A stretch of 64,000 nt of DNA from Cytidiella melzeri (Eukaryota > Basidiomycota > Agaricomycetes > Polyporales > Irpicaceae): the NCBI GenBank assembly GCA_022592445.1, contig JABYQR010000239.1:1-64000 (forward strand), read 5' to 3'. Below are positions 36,524-46,621 of the stretch, one piece after another; the stretch's first letter is position 1, and every line of letters starts with the position of its first letter. The notes beneath the pieces are model-generated. The model saw only the letters and a list, made by a program, of their open reading frames with translations. It had not been told where the DNA came from and ran no database searches. The position numbers were made by a program, and so were the translations under genes.

Positions 36524-38305
36524 ATGAGTAAGACTGGCGCGGGCACTCGAACCCAACCCAGACGCTCGGAAGCGGAATCGCCCGTGCAAGACGACAACAG
36601 CACTGCGACTCTGACTCTGACCACAGACGAGGCTCATGCTTTCCTCACGAAACAAAGCCTGGTACCAGATGGAGCCCCAACGACGGAAGGACTGGCCACC
36701 GCATTGCAGCACATCGCACGCAGCATGAAGTCAGCCACGGTAAAGAAATGCATCCTCGCACTAGCGGAATACGCAAAGGCAATCGAGAGAGATCAGCAAG
36801 CAAAACACATCGCAAAGCTGGTACAGGAGAACCTGGAGCGGACTTTCCACCACATCGATGAGAGCACGAACAAACTTGCCAGCGCGACAGAAAAGGTAGC
36901 CAGCACTGCGTCTTCCCTAACAGACAAACGAGGAGATCTAGAGACAGGAATCACGAACATCACGCAGGCAACCAAATCTCTGTCGGAGCGCACCACTCAG
37001 CTCTCAGCTCAGGCAACAACGGTATCTTACGCACAAGTGGCAGCTCTAGCTAAAGGCGACACACTCCCAGCAGCTCACACCAGCACCATTGCACGCGCAG
37101 AGATTAAAAACCGGCAGATCATAGTCGACGGCTACTCCTCCAAAGACAACGAAGAAACACTGACAGAGGAAGTACTTTTGAAGAAAGCTAATCTGGCGCT
37201 ACAACTCATGAAGGCACCCGACACCGTCAAGTTCAAAGGAGTGCGACGAATGGCCAACGGAGGACTATTATACGAGATGAACACGGCAGAGAGCGCGAAA
37301 TGGGCCAGCAACCCAGACACCAGGCGCAGTTTCTTGGAACACTTCGGAGGGGAACAGGTGACATTCAAAACCCGCACTTACCAGATACTAATAGATTTCA
37401 CTCCCATCCACTTCGCAGCGCAGGACCACAACGCGCTCAGACAACTCGAAGACCATAATGATATGACAGCAGGCACAGTCTCCGAAGCTCGGTGGATCAA
37501 GCTTCCAGAACGCCGCACAGCGCAACAACGAACGGCGCTCCTCTCGTTACAAATCGCCACGCCGGAGGCAGCGAACAGAATCCTAAGGGAGGGCATCTCA
37601 ATATGCGGTAAGTCATTGAAAGCGAGGAAAAACCTCCCAGAGCCTAGGCGGTGCCTCAAGTGCCAGAGCATCGGGACGCGTCACGTAGCAGCAGACTGCA
37701 AAGCAATACACGACACCTGCGGCAACTGTGGAGACATCACGCATGAAACGAGAGGATGCACTGTCATAGACAGAGCGAAGTACCGATGCTCGAACTGTCA
37801 CCAAAGCGGGCACGGCGCATGGGACCGAACATGCCCCACGTTCCTGGCAAAGAGAGCGGAGCTGCTCGCGCGGATACCTGAAGCTAAGTATCGCTTTTTC
37901 CCGGTCGCATCAGACCCTGCCAGCTGGGAGACAGTTGACGACACCCATAACACAGGCAACACAGGCAGCGGCCAAGTAACAACGCACACACACGAGCCAC
38001 AGCACAGAGAGAGAGCGAGACACGGTTCGCCTTTCCGATGGTCAGACGAACCCTACGACGAAGAGATCATACCAGCGGGTCTCAGGAGTGAATGGATAGA
38101 AGTCTCCGCGGGGAGAGGGAGGAGACAGCACTCGGGAACGAGACAGTTAAGTTCGCATCACCCAACCCGTTTCACCCAGACTACGCTCCCCTTCCAGAAC
38201 TCCCGCACGCAACAAAACCATGCCCCCCAACCCCCCACGCCCTCCCAAACCCTCCCTGGCCCACACGCCACAGGCAGCAATAGTATCCCAGTCCGCCCGT
38301 CATGA
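36524..38305 (+). CDS. LINE ORF1 (gag-like, zinc knuckles)
   Basis: A 593-residue ORF starting MSKTGAGTRTQPRRSEAES. A central coiled-coil-like region (KLASATEKVASTASSLTD) precedes an RNA-binding C half with three CCHC-type knuckles: CLKCQSIGTRHVAADC, CGNCGDITHETRGC and CSNCHQSGHGAWDRTC. In LINEs this protein coats the element RNA. The stop TGA overlaps the ORF2 ATG in ATGA, as in elements that reinitiate translation. The reading frame is intact. Confidence 0.9.
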   Translation: MSKTGAGTRTQPRRSEAESPVQDDNSTATLTLTTDEAHAFLTKQSLVPDGAPTTEGLATALQHIARSMKSATVKKCILALAEYAKAIERDQQAKHIAKLVQENLERTFHHIDESTNKLASATEKVASTASSLTDKRGDLETGITNITQATKSLSERTTQLSAQATTVSYAQVAALAKGDTLPAAHTSTIARAEIKNRQIIVDGYSSKDNEETLTEEVLLKKANLALQLMKAPDTVKFKGVRRMANGGLLYEMNTAESAKWASNPDTRRSFLEHFGGEQVTFKTRTYQILIDFTPIHFAAQDHNALRQLEDHNDMTAGTVSEARWIKLPERRTAQQRTALLSLQIATPEAANRILREGISICGKSLKARKNLPEPRRCLKCQSIGTRHVAADCKAIHDTCGNCGDITHETRGCTVIDRAKYRCSNCHQSGHGAWDRTCPTFLAKRAELLARIPEAKYRFFPVASDPASWETVDDTHNTGNTGSGQVTTHTHEPQHRERARHGSPFRWSDEPYDEEIIPAGLRSEWIEVSAGRGRRQHSGTRQLSSHHPTRFTQTTLPFQNSRTQQNHAPQPPTPSQTLPGPHATGSNSIPVRPS

Positions 38306-41300
38306 ATAGCGCGACGAGGCAACAACACACAGCGGACACACTCCGCATATGGCAAATAAATCTCGCTAAGTCCAATATCGCACAGCAGGCCTTCCTACAC
38401 ACAATCTCAGCTAACGACTGCGACATCATGCTACTCCAGGAACCCTACATGCAACCAGGTTGTACTCTTACTTCTGCCTCCCGAGCGTGGAGGGTCGCAT
38501 ACCCCACCAAGCACCACGACTGGAAAGAGAGGGGACACACCACGCGAGCAATAACTCTTGTCAGCACCCGCCTGACCACAGACTCATGGGAACAACTGGA
38601 ACTGAACACGCCGGACGCAGTCGCCATACGGCTGCGCACGCCGGTGGGGCACATCATCATCATCAACATCTATAACAACCAGAAACACGACAACACCATA
38701 CGCACCATCTCAGGTATGATCAGACGCCTCGCTACCCAACACCGAACGCGAACGAACGGAAGCCAAGACCAAGACGCAATACACTTACTCTGGGCGGGAG
38801 ATTTCAACCGACACCACTCCATGTGGGAACTCAGCGAAAACACACACCTTGTAACGCAGGGTTATCTCGACGCCGCAGTCCCCCTACTAGAGACTCTCGC
38901 CAGCCACGACATGGAACAGCTTCTCCCAGGCAACATACCTACCCTCATCGCACGCGGAACAGGAAACCACACGCGACCAGACAATGTTTTCGCGTCCATG
39001 AACCTAGCTGAGTACATGCTCCGCTCCCAGACTTTCCCTCACTACAAACCGCCACACACAGACCACTACCCGATTGGAACGGAATTGCGAATAAAAACGG
39101 AACAGAGCGAGCCAAAGTCCAAATGGAACTGGCGAGACACGGACTGGGACGAATTTTGAGGCAGGCTGATAAAGGAGATTGAGACGAGGAACATCCCAGA
39201 CAAACGCATAGCCACAGAGGAGGAGTTCAACGGAATCATGCAGCAGGTAATGGACAGTCTACGCACTGTGCGACAGGCAATAGTACCGCAGAGCAACCCC
39301 TGCCCTCTCTCGAAGCGATGGTGGACCCTAGACCTCTCCAAACAAAGAGACCAGGTGAGGAAACTAGCCCGCATGTCGTACCAGTTTCATTCCGCCCCAC
39401 AGCACCCGATCCACCGAGAATACCGGAGAGCCAGGAACCGATATCAAGAGGCCATAATGAACGCAAAGCGAGACCACTGGCACGCATACCTCGAGGACGT
39501 AAAAATGAGCAACGTGTGGGACTTCAGTAAGTACATCAAAGGGGGTCAAAGCGACGGCAGTAGGGCACGGATCCCGCACCTGCAATACACTGACCACTTA
39601 CAGCGGCCCCAACTTGCGGAGACGAACGACGCAAAGTGCACGGTGTTACGCGAGACCTTCTTTCCGAAACCAGGACCGGACCCCACTGCGAACGCGCCTC
39701 CCGCATACCCTCCACCAGCTTTCACGTTCCCTGGTATCCCGAGAAGTCTGGTAAGAACTGTCATGCTACAGCTGAAAAGGTACAAAGCCCCCGGCATCAA
39801 CGACTTCCCAAACGAGGTGTATCAAAACTGTCATGAGACTCTCCTCCCGTACCTACACCGAATTTTCGAGGCGACGTTCACGCTACGCGTATACCCGGAC
39901 GAATGGAAAATCACACGCACGGTGGTACTACGAAAGCCCAACAGGAAGGACTACACACTCCCCAACGCATACCACCCCATAGCGCTCTTACCCAGCATAG
40001 CAAAGATCTTAGGGGCGTGCGTGACGCAAATTCTGACCAAAAAAGCTGAGTCCCTTTCCCTTATATCCAGCAACCACTTCCTCGGTCGACCAGGACGCAC
40101 CACTACAGATTCGTTACACTACGTTACGTCGATAATCAAAACGGCCTGGAGAAGAGGCCAATACGCATCCATACTGTTCTTAGACAACAAAGCGGCCTTC
40201 CCCAGCGTCACGCCAGCGCAGCTCTTCCACGACATGAGATTATGAGGGATACCAACGGAGATTGTAGAATGGATGGAGCGCAAAATGACGGGGCGCAAAG
40301 TAGTGCTGTGCTTTGACGACTACGAGTCCGAACCACGCGAAGTACTGGGCGGGTTAGACCAGGGATGCCCCACGTCCGTCATAGCATACCAAATCTACAA
40401 CTCGAGCAACTTGGATGCGGCGAACCCAGCAAACGGGGAATACGCCACAGGAAACATAGACGATGTGGCGGTTGTGACGATAGGGAGCAGCTTTCAGGAG
40501 ACACACGAGAAGCTGAAAAGCTACATGACCAGAGCGGGGGGTGCGTTTGAATGGGCAGAATCTCACAACACACAGTTCTCCCTCGAGAAGTTTGGGCTGC
40601 TCAACTGCAGGCGTAACGCCAAAGACCTGGGACCGGAGCTAGACCTAGGAACCACAACAATTAAACCAGCTAAGTCGCATTTGTTTCTGGGAGTACAAAT
40701 AGACTACCAACTCCGCTGGGCAGAACAGGTGGCACGGGCAGTCGGGAAAGGCCAGCAATGGGTAGCCCTTTTTAAGCGTATGGCAAACACCAAACGGGGC
40801 ATAAGCGCGTCCATGGCGAAAAAATTATACCAGGCGATGGCCATCCCAAGCATGCTATATGCCCTCGACGTTTTCCTCTCCCCACCCTCATGCGGTAGTG
40901 ATGAACGAGGAGCCAAAGGGTCAGCGGGACATATCAAACGTTTCGAACAGGTACAGCGCCAGGCAGCCCTGATGATAACGGGAGCCATGCGAACGACAGC
41001 AACAGACATCATGGAAGCACACGCAAACATACCCCCGATGCAGCTGACGATAGAAAAACTGTGTCACCAATCCGCGCTACGTCTCTGCTCCTTACCCCCA
41101 TCACACCCGCTCACCAAGTAAATCACACAGGCACGACGACACTACGTAAAGAGGCACCGCTCCGCCATACACGAACTTCTACATCGCTACCAACTCGACC
41201 CCCGAAAAGTAGAAAAGATATCCCCGGTGCGATTCCCTCCGACGTGGAGACCCGCCTTCAGAACAGAAATCAAAGAAGACAAAGAGAACGCGAAGAGCCA

Positions 41301-42342
41301 AGACAAATCGTGGAGACAACGAGCTAAGTACCATATCTACACAGACGGCTCGGACGTTGACGGCGGCGTAGGAGCGGCAGCAGTCATTTACACGAAAGGG
41401 AAAAGACGAGTCACGAAGAAAGTCCTCAGGCTCCGTCTAGGCAGCTCGGAAGAGCACACAGTCTACGAAGCGGAGCTAGTGGGGATGCTGCTCGGCCTAC
41501 ACCTGTTAAACGGAATCAGAACGCACATAGAGGAACCCGCATTCATAGCCCTCGACAATAAAGCGGCCATTCTGGCGTCCAGATCGGCGACGTCAGGACC
41601 AGCACACTACCTCCTCGACAACTTCCACCACACAGTTGGGAAACTGCGCGCGAAACACGGTAACTTCAAGCTTACGGTGCGATGGGTCCCAGGACACAGC
41701 GACATCGACGGGAACGAGGAGGCAGACAAAGAGGCAAAGAAGGCAGCGCGAGGACAATCCTCCGGCCAAACAAACCTCCCACTCTTCCTGCGCAGAACTC
41801 TACCCCAAAGCACGTCCAAGCTCAGACAGATCAAGGCAGCACAACTAAAAGCGGCAGCGGCGGAAACATGGACCAGCTCACCACGACACGAAAAACTCCG
41901 AGACATAGACTCCAGCCTCCCCTCAGACAAATTCACCGAACTCATCGCAGAACTCCCGAGACGACACGCAGCACTGCTGTTCCAACTACGCTCAGGACAC
42001 GCCCCGTTGAATCAGCACCTACACCGCATAGGCAAAGCATTGACACCGCTGTGCCCGGCGTGCGAGATGCAATCCGAAAGCACAAAGCATTTCCTGCTCC
42101 ACTGCCCAGCGCACGAAAGGCACCGAATCGCACTCACCTTTGAAATCGGACAACCAGCACGTTCCGTACCGGACTTACTCAACAACCCCAAACTGATGAG
42201 ACCGCTCTTCAAATACATACACGCCACTGGTCGTTTCATTCGAGCACTAGGGGACATGTCCTTACCGAAGGAAGCGGGCGAAAAGGGAAAGGAGGGGAAA
42301 GGAGGAAACAACGGAAGGGAAAGGGAAAGAGAAAGGAGATGA
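38302..42342 (+). pseudogene. LINE ORF2: endonuclease, reverse transcriptase, RNase H (three stops)
   Basis: One frame of 1347 codons holds all domains but is cut by stops at 39157-39159 (TGA), 40243-40245 (TGA) and 41119-41121 (TAA). Each is one C-to-T change from Arg CGA or Gln CAA. Domains: APE-type endonuclease, residues 1-240 (WQINLAKSNIAQQAFL, LLQEPYMQPG, WAGDFNRHHSMW); RT, about 430-780 (LDNKAAFPS for motif A, NIDDVAVV for the YxDD-type motif C); RNase H from about residue 1010 (YTDGSDVDGG, YEAELVG, WVPGHSDIDGNEEAD); and a terminal Cys/His cluster (CPACEMQSESTKHFLLHC). No frameshift was seen, so the copy is fairly young but cannot encode a full protein. Confidence 0.9.
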
Positions 42343-42614
42343 GGAAACACAAAGAGAAGTACTCACTTGTATCACGCTTACCACAACTGACGGGAGCACA
42401 CAAAGAGAGCGACGCGCACCGAACACAAACGGCGAAACGATCAATGCTACTATTTTCACCTTCGAACGCGCGGCAAGACGCTCAGAGGTTGGGGGAGTTT
42501 CGACGGGAGGTGGAGGACCACCGACCGGCTTCCTGCTACCGCAAGAGGCGAAGCCCAGGGGACCAAGTCCTCAGAAAAGGGTAGCAGGTTTAGAACCCAG
42601 CCTCTCCCGTTCAG

Positions 42615-42618
42615 TCGG
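42615..42618. repeat. 4-bp target duplication of TG...CA copy 1, left
   Basis: TCGG here and at 46365-46368 flanks the outer TG...CA element inserted in the LINE 3' UTR. Confidence 0.65.
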
Positions 42619-43559
42619 TGTGACACTGAGTCACGCTTCAAACTAAGAACAACCTTAAAGACAACACCACCAACCACGAAGTGGCAATAGAAGTGTAAAG
42701 GTGTGGAAGCGCGGAAGTGTTAAAGTAATGCGAGGTGGTCTAAGAGTCCTAGTTTTACCTGTGCTAAAAGAGCGACAAGGTTTTTGTGATAAAGTTTTAT
42801 ATGAAGGGAGCTAGACGGGCAACTACCACGCGTATCGCGGGTAAAAGGGCAAGTCGGCGCGGTGAAAGCGAAAGAGTTATAGCGCGGCTCCAAGAGAGCG
42901 CGCGTGAAAGGTCGCGGCTTGTAGGAAAACGGCGCGCGGAGGGACGCAGAAGATAAACGTAGACGCAATATGAATCTCAAACACAAAACGCGGTCGCTGG
43001 TGAAGATGAAGTGGTCGCTGTAAAACGCGGGCGCAGTGAAAGTGAACGCAGTAAGCTCGACGCAGTGAAGATGAAACGCAACGCAGTAACGCAGTAAAAT
43101 AACGCAGTTAAAAGGCAAACGCAGTATAACGAAGCCGAAAGGAAATGTGAGAGAAAGATAAACTAATGGCACGCGAGTCGCAGCGGAAGGCTATGCGAGA
43201 TCGCAGTCAAGTGGACTCGACAGACTGCGCGCGGGGGCGGTAGTGTAGAACAACACCTCCCGAACGGCGATGCGTATTACAGGCAAATGCGTGGCCAACG
43301 ACGACGTTGGCTGAGCTGGTAAGATTGAACTGTACTAGTTCGCACTCGTGCTCCTCGCCTTCAAAGTCTGGAGATAGCCAGCAATCTGGGTGCGGCGCGC
43401 GCGGGCGATCGCAGTCGAGCGGGACGAAAGGTCCTGAACGCAGGGGAACTGGATGATCGCTCTGAGTATCGCAGTAAGAGCAGTTTTCAAGCGAGTCCGC
43501 GACGGAGGCGACGGACGACGCTGGCGAGGGTGATTTAGGAGTTGATCTCGCAGGGGAGA

Positions 43560-43563
43560 CCGT
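43560..43563. repeat. 4-bp target duplication of copy 2, left
   Basis: CCGT matches 45436-45439. Joining across it restores the ORF of copy 1 (minus strand), ending ...SAAPT and continuing VSPARSTPK. Confidence 0.65.
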
Positions 43564-44158
43564 TGATACGCCCGGAAATCGGCTAGGCGCGGAGAACCGG
43601 CAGCAGCCCGCCATTTGCGCGGCCCGCGTCATCCTGTGCGGCAAGTCCCTCCACTTTCCCAGCGTCACGAGCGCGAGGAGTTCGCCGAGAGCACGAGGAG
43701 TTCGCCGGGGTCACGAGGAGTCCGCCGAGGATCCGAGGACTTGACAAGGAGCAATACGCCGGAAACATCCGAGGCCGAGGAATCGCACCGAACTCTGACA
43801 CACAGACACGCCCCTTTTTGCATCGGAGCATGGGCCGGCCAGCCACCAAGCGTTTCGGACACGGGTCGGACCAACGGTAGAAGAAACTTGACGCGCAAAC
43901 CCCGTTTCAGGAAGACTCCTATCACGCCACGCTGTGCAACTCCTGGATGGCGCCTCATCACCTGCTCGCGGCGGTTGGCGCCCCTGCAGCGCAAGGGCGC
44001 GCGCCGCTACTCCGCGTCGACCAACGCTGTGTCCCGCCGGGCGTCGACTCGCTGGACATTTTGCCTCCGCAGACGGAAGTATTCTGCCACCCCGTTTCCT
44101 CGCTCTCGCGTTTGGGTTTAGGACATAGAAGGAAAGGTTTAGGAGAGGGTCTTCAGGG

Positions 44159-44170
44159 TATATAAAAAGG
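44159..44170 (+). promoter_or_regulatory. TATA box of TG...CA element copy 2
   Basis: TATATAAAAAGG lies about 150 nt upstream of the ORF at 44318. The same box occurs on the minus strand in copy 1 at 45769-45758. Confidence 0.6.
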
Positions 44171-44317
44171 TGTTGCTTGTACTGCGTAGAGAACCAATCA
44201 ATCCCCACCCCAGTTTCCAGAGTTCACTTTACGCTTTGCGTTCGCGTCGAGGGAGTCTCTTCGCGCCCATAGCTGTAGCTTCTTCTGCGTTGTCTCACTG
44301 CGACCTTTCCCACGTTT

Positions 44318-44845
44318 ATGTCCGCGGCATCTACCAACGACAACCCGCCTCGAGTCTGCCGTTACTGTCCAACTGTTCCCCACCTGCCCGACGGTCGCTG
44401 CCCTTACCGCCCGCGCCCGCGCGAGGTTCTACGCCGTTACCCCATCATCCCCGCGCCCACGCCGCCGCCAGAACCCTCAGCAGCGCCTACGGTCTCCCCT
44501 GCGAGATCAACTCCTAAATCACCCTCGCCAGCGTCGTCCGTCGCCTCCGTCGCGGACTCGCTTGAAAACTGCTCTTACTGCGATACTCAGAGCGATCATC
44601 CAGTTCCCCTGCGTTCAGGACCTTTCGTCCCGCTCGACTGCGATCGCCCGCGCGCGCCGCACCCAGATTGCTGGCTATCTCCAGACTTTGAAGGCGAGGA
44701 GCACGAGTGCGAACTAGTACAGTTCAATCTTACCAGCTCAGCCAACGTCGTCGTTGGCCACGCATTTGCCTGTAATACGCATCGCCGTTCGGGAGGTGTT
44801 GTTCTACACTACCGCCCCCGCGCGCAGTCTGTCGAGTCCACTTAA
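44318..44845 (+). CDS. Cysteine-rich ORF of TG...CA element (175 aa)
   Basis: Starts MSAASTNDNPPRVCRYCP. Paired cysteines occur in VCRYCPTVPHLPDGRCPYRP, ENCSYCDTQSDHP and HPDCW, with further Cys in HECEL and AFACNTH. A Pro/Ser-rich linker (PARSTPKSPSPASS) separates the clusters. The spacing suggests metal binding, but it matches no zinc-finger family I recognise. It sits 150 nt behind a TATA box in an LTR-like element, an unusual place for an ORF. In copy 1 the same ORF is cut by the insertion of copy 2 after residue ...SAAPT. The conserved frame in both copies supports real coding capacity, but the function is unknown. Confidence 0.5.
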   Translation: MSAASTNDNPPRVCRYCPTVPHLPDGRCPYRPRPREVLRRYPIIPAPTPPPEPSAAPTVSPARSTPKSPSPASSVASVADSLENCSYCDTQSDHPVPLRSGPFVPLDCDRPRAPHPDCWLSPDFEGEEHECELVQFNLTSSANVVVGHAFACNTHRRSGGVVLHYRPRAQSVEST

Positions 44846-46364
44846 CTGCGATCTCACATAGCCTTCCGCGGCGACTCGCGCGCCATTAGTTTATCTTTCT
44901 CTCACGTTTCCTTTCGGCTTTGTTATACTGCGTTTGCTTTTTAACTGCGTTATTTTACTGCGTTACTGCGTTGCGTTTCATCTTCACTGCGTCGAGCTTA
45001 CTGCGTTCACTTTCACTGCGCCCGCGTTTTACAGCGACCACTTCATCTTCACCAGCGACCGCGTTTTGTGTTTGAGATTCATATTGCGTCTACGTTTATC
45101 TTCTGCGTCCCTCCGCGCGCCGTTTTCCTACAAGCCGCGACCTTTCACGCGCGCTCTCTTGGAGCCGCGCTATAACTCTTTCGCTTTCACCGCGCCGACT
45201 TGCCCTTTTACCCGCGATACGCGTGGTAGTTGCCCGTCTAGCTCCCTTCATATAAAACTTTATCACAAAAACCTTGTCGCTCTTTTTTAGCACAGGTAAA
45301 ACTAGGACTCTTAGGCCACCTCGCATTACTTTAACACTTCCGCGCTTCCACACCTTTACACTTCTATTGCCACTTCGTGGTTGGTGGTGTTGTCTTTAAG
45401 GTTGTTCTTAGTTTGAAGCGTGACTCAGTGTCTCACCGTAGGCGCTGCTGAGGGTTCTGGCGGCGGCGTGGGCGCGGGGATGATGGGGTAACGGCGTAGA
45501 ACCTTGCGCGGGCGCGGGCGGTAAGGGCAGCGACCGTCGGGTAGGTGGGGAACAGTTGGACAGTAACGGCAGACTCGAGGCGGGTTGTCGTTGGTAGATG
45601 CAGCGGACATAAACGTGGAAAAGGTCGCAGTGAGACAACGCAGAAGAAGCTACAGCTATGGGCGCGAAGAGACTCCCTCGACGCGAACGCAAAGCGTAAA
45701 GTGAACTCTGGAAACTGGGGTGGGGATTGATTGATTTTCTACGCAGTACAAGCAACACCTTTTTATATACCCTGAAGACCCTCTCCTAAACCTTTCCTTC
45801 TATGTCCTAAACCCAAACGCGAGAGCGAGGAAACGGGGTGGCAGAATACTTCCGTCTGCGGAGGCAAAATGTCCAGCGAGTCGACGCCCGGCGGGACACA
45901 GCGTTGGTCGACGCGGAGTAGCGGCGCGCGCCCTTGCGCTGCAGGGGCGCCAATCGTCGCGAGCAGGTGATGAGGCGCCGTCCAGGAGTTGCACAGCGTG
46001 GCGTGATAGGAGTCTTCCTGAAACGGGGTTCGCGCGTCAAGTTTCTTCTACCGTTGGTCCGACCCGTGTCCGAAACGCTTGGTGGCTGGCCGGCCCATGC
46101 TCCGATGCAAAAAGGGGCGTGTCTGTGTGTCAGAGTTCGGTGCGATTCCTCGGCCTCGGATGTTTCCGGCGTATTGCTCCTTGTCAAGTCCTCGGATCCT
46201 CGGCGGACTCCTCGTGACCTCGGCGAACTCCTCGTGCTCTCGGCGAACTCCTCGCGCTCGTGACGCTGGGAAAGTGGAGGGACTTGCCGCTCAGGATGAC
46301 GCGGGCCGCGCAAATGGCGGACTGCTGCCGGGTCTCCGCGCCTAGCCGATTTCCGGGCGTATCA

Positions 46365-46368
46365 TCGG
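46365..46368. repeat. 4-bp target duplication of copy 1, right
   Basis: TCGG, partner of 42615-42618. The LINE 3' UTR continues directly after it. Confidence 0.65.
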
Positions 46369-46549
46369 CAGAGCCCCTCGAGCCAAAGCGCACCTTATGC
46401 ACCTTTTTCTAACCTTACACCTAGATAATACAACCCCACCCCCGACAAATGTGACGAGCGAACCACCTTCCTCTCACCACCCTTTTGATTTCGTCAACGT
46501 TGAATACAGAACCGTAGGCAGTAGCTACAGGATGTATTTTGTCTACCAT

Positions 46550-46562
46550 AGGGCTACGCCCT
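46550..46562 (+). promoter_or_regulatory. Small hairpin in LINE 3' UTR
   Basis: AGGGC-TAC-GCCCT forms a 5-bp stem with a 3-nt loop about 25 nt before the A-rich tail. In several LINEs a 3' stem-loop is the RT recognition site, so this is a candidate. Confidence 0.4.
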
Positions 46563-46586
46563 CGAGGACAATAAACAAGGAAGTTA

Positions 46587-46609
46587 AAAAAAAAAAAATG
46601 AAAAAAAAA
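46587..46609 (+). other. LINE A-rich 3' tail
   Basis: A run of A broken only by TG, followed by one C, directly abuts the right target duplication at 46611. This marks the 3' end produced by target-primed reverse transcription. Confidence 0.85.
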
Positions 46610-46610
46610 C

Positions 46611-46621
46611 CCCTTTCACGG
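46611..46621. repeat. LINE target-site duplication, right copy
   Basis: CCCTTTCACGG, identical to 36357-36367. Confidence 0.92.

Larger units (their letters stand above)
43564..45435 (+). mobile_element. TG...CA element copy 2 (plus orientation, intact)
   Basis: 1872 bp from TGATACGCCCGG to ...CAGTGTCTCA, inserted into copy 1. CCGT at 43560-43563 and 45436-45439 is the 4-bp target duplication. It has a TATA box at 44159-44170, an ORF at 44318-44845, and C/G-rich coding-like sequence. It could be a long solo LTR. No primer-binding site, polypurine tract or pol sequence is attached, so the parent element is unknown. Confidence 0.75.
42619..46364 (-). mobile_element. TG...CA element copy 1 (minus orientation, split)
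   Basis: On the minus strand it runs from TGATACGCCCGG (46364) to ...CAGTGTCACA (42619). It has been split into 46364-45440 and 43563-42619 by copy 2. The joined length is about 1870 bp. TG...CA ends and 4-bp TCGG duplications fit a solo LTR of an LTR retrotransposon or a non-autonomous LTR-type element. It carries a TATA box (45758-45769 on the complement) and the broken ORF, with its first part at 45610-45440 and the rest from about 43563 to 43207. Part of it is near-identical in inverse orientation to copy 2, which creates the A-B-A'-B' pattern. Confidence 0.75.
36368..46610 (+). mobile_element. Tad-like non-LTR retrotransposon (LINE) with nested insertions
   Basis: The LINE has a 156-nt 5' UTR, ORF1, ORF2 and a 3' UTR (42343-42618 plus 46369-46610). 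It ends in an A-rich tail and is flanked by an 11-bp target duplication. An APE-type endonuclease, RT and RNase H in ORF2 and a three-knuckle ORF1 place it near the Tad1/I group by family knowledge. About 3.75 kb of the interval (42619-46364) is not LINE but two nested TG...CA elements in its 3' UTR. Without them the LINE is about 6.5 kb and appears full-length. Confidence 0.92.

Noticed and set aside
43615..44121. 168-residue plus-strand ORF and its mirror at 45807-46313
   Set aside because: They occur in both copies of the TG...CA element, but lie upstream of its TATA box and have Arg/Thr-rich GC-driven composition. Coding use could not be supported.
42619..46364. A DNA transposon or DIRS-type element with very long inverted repeats
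   Set aside because: The order A-B-A'-B' with separate 4-bp duplications for each copy and TG...CA ends is fully explained by nested insertion of two copies. No transposase or tyrosine recombinase is present.
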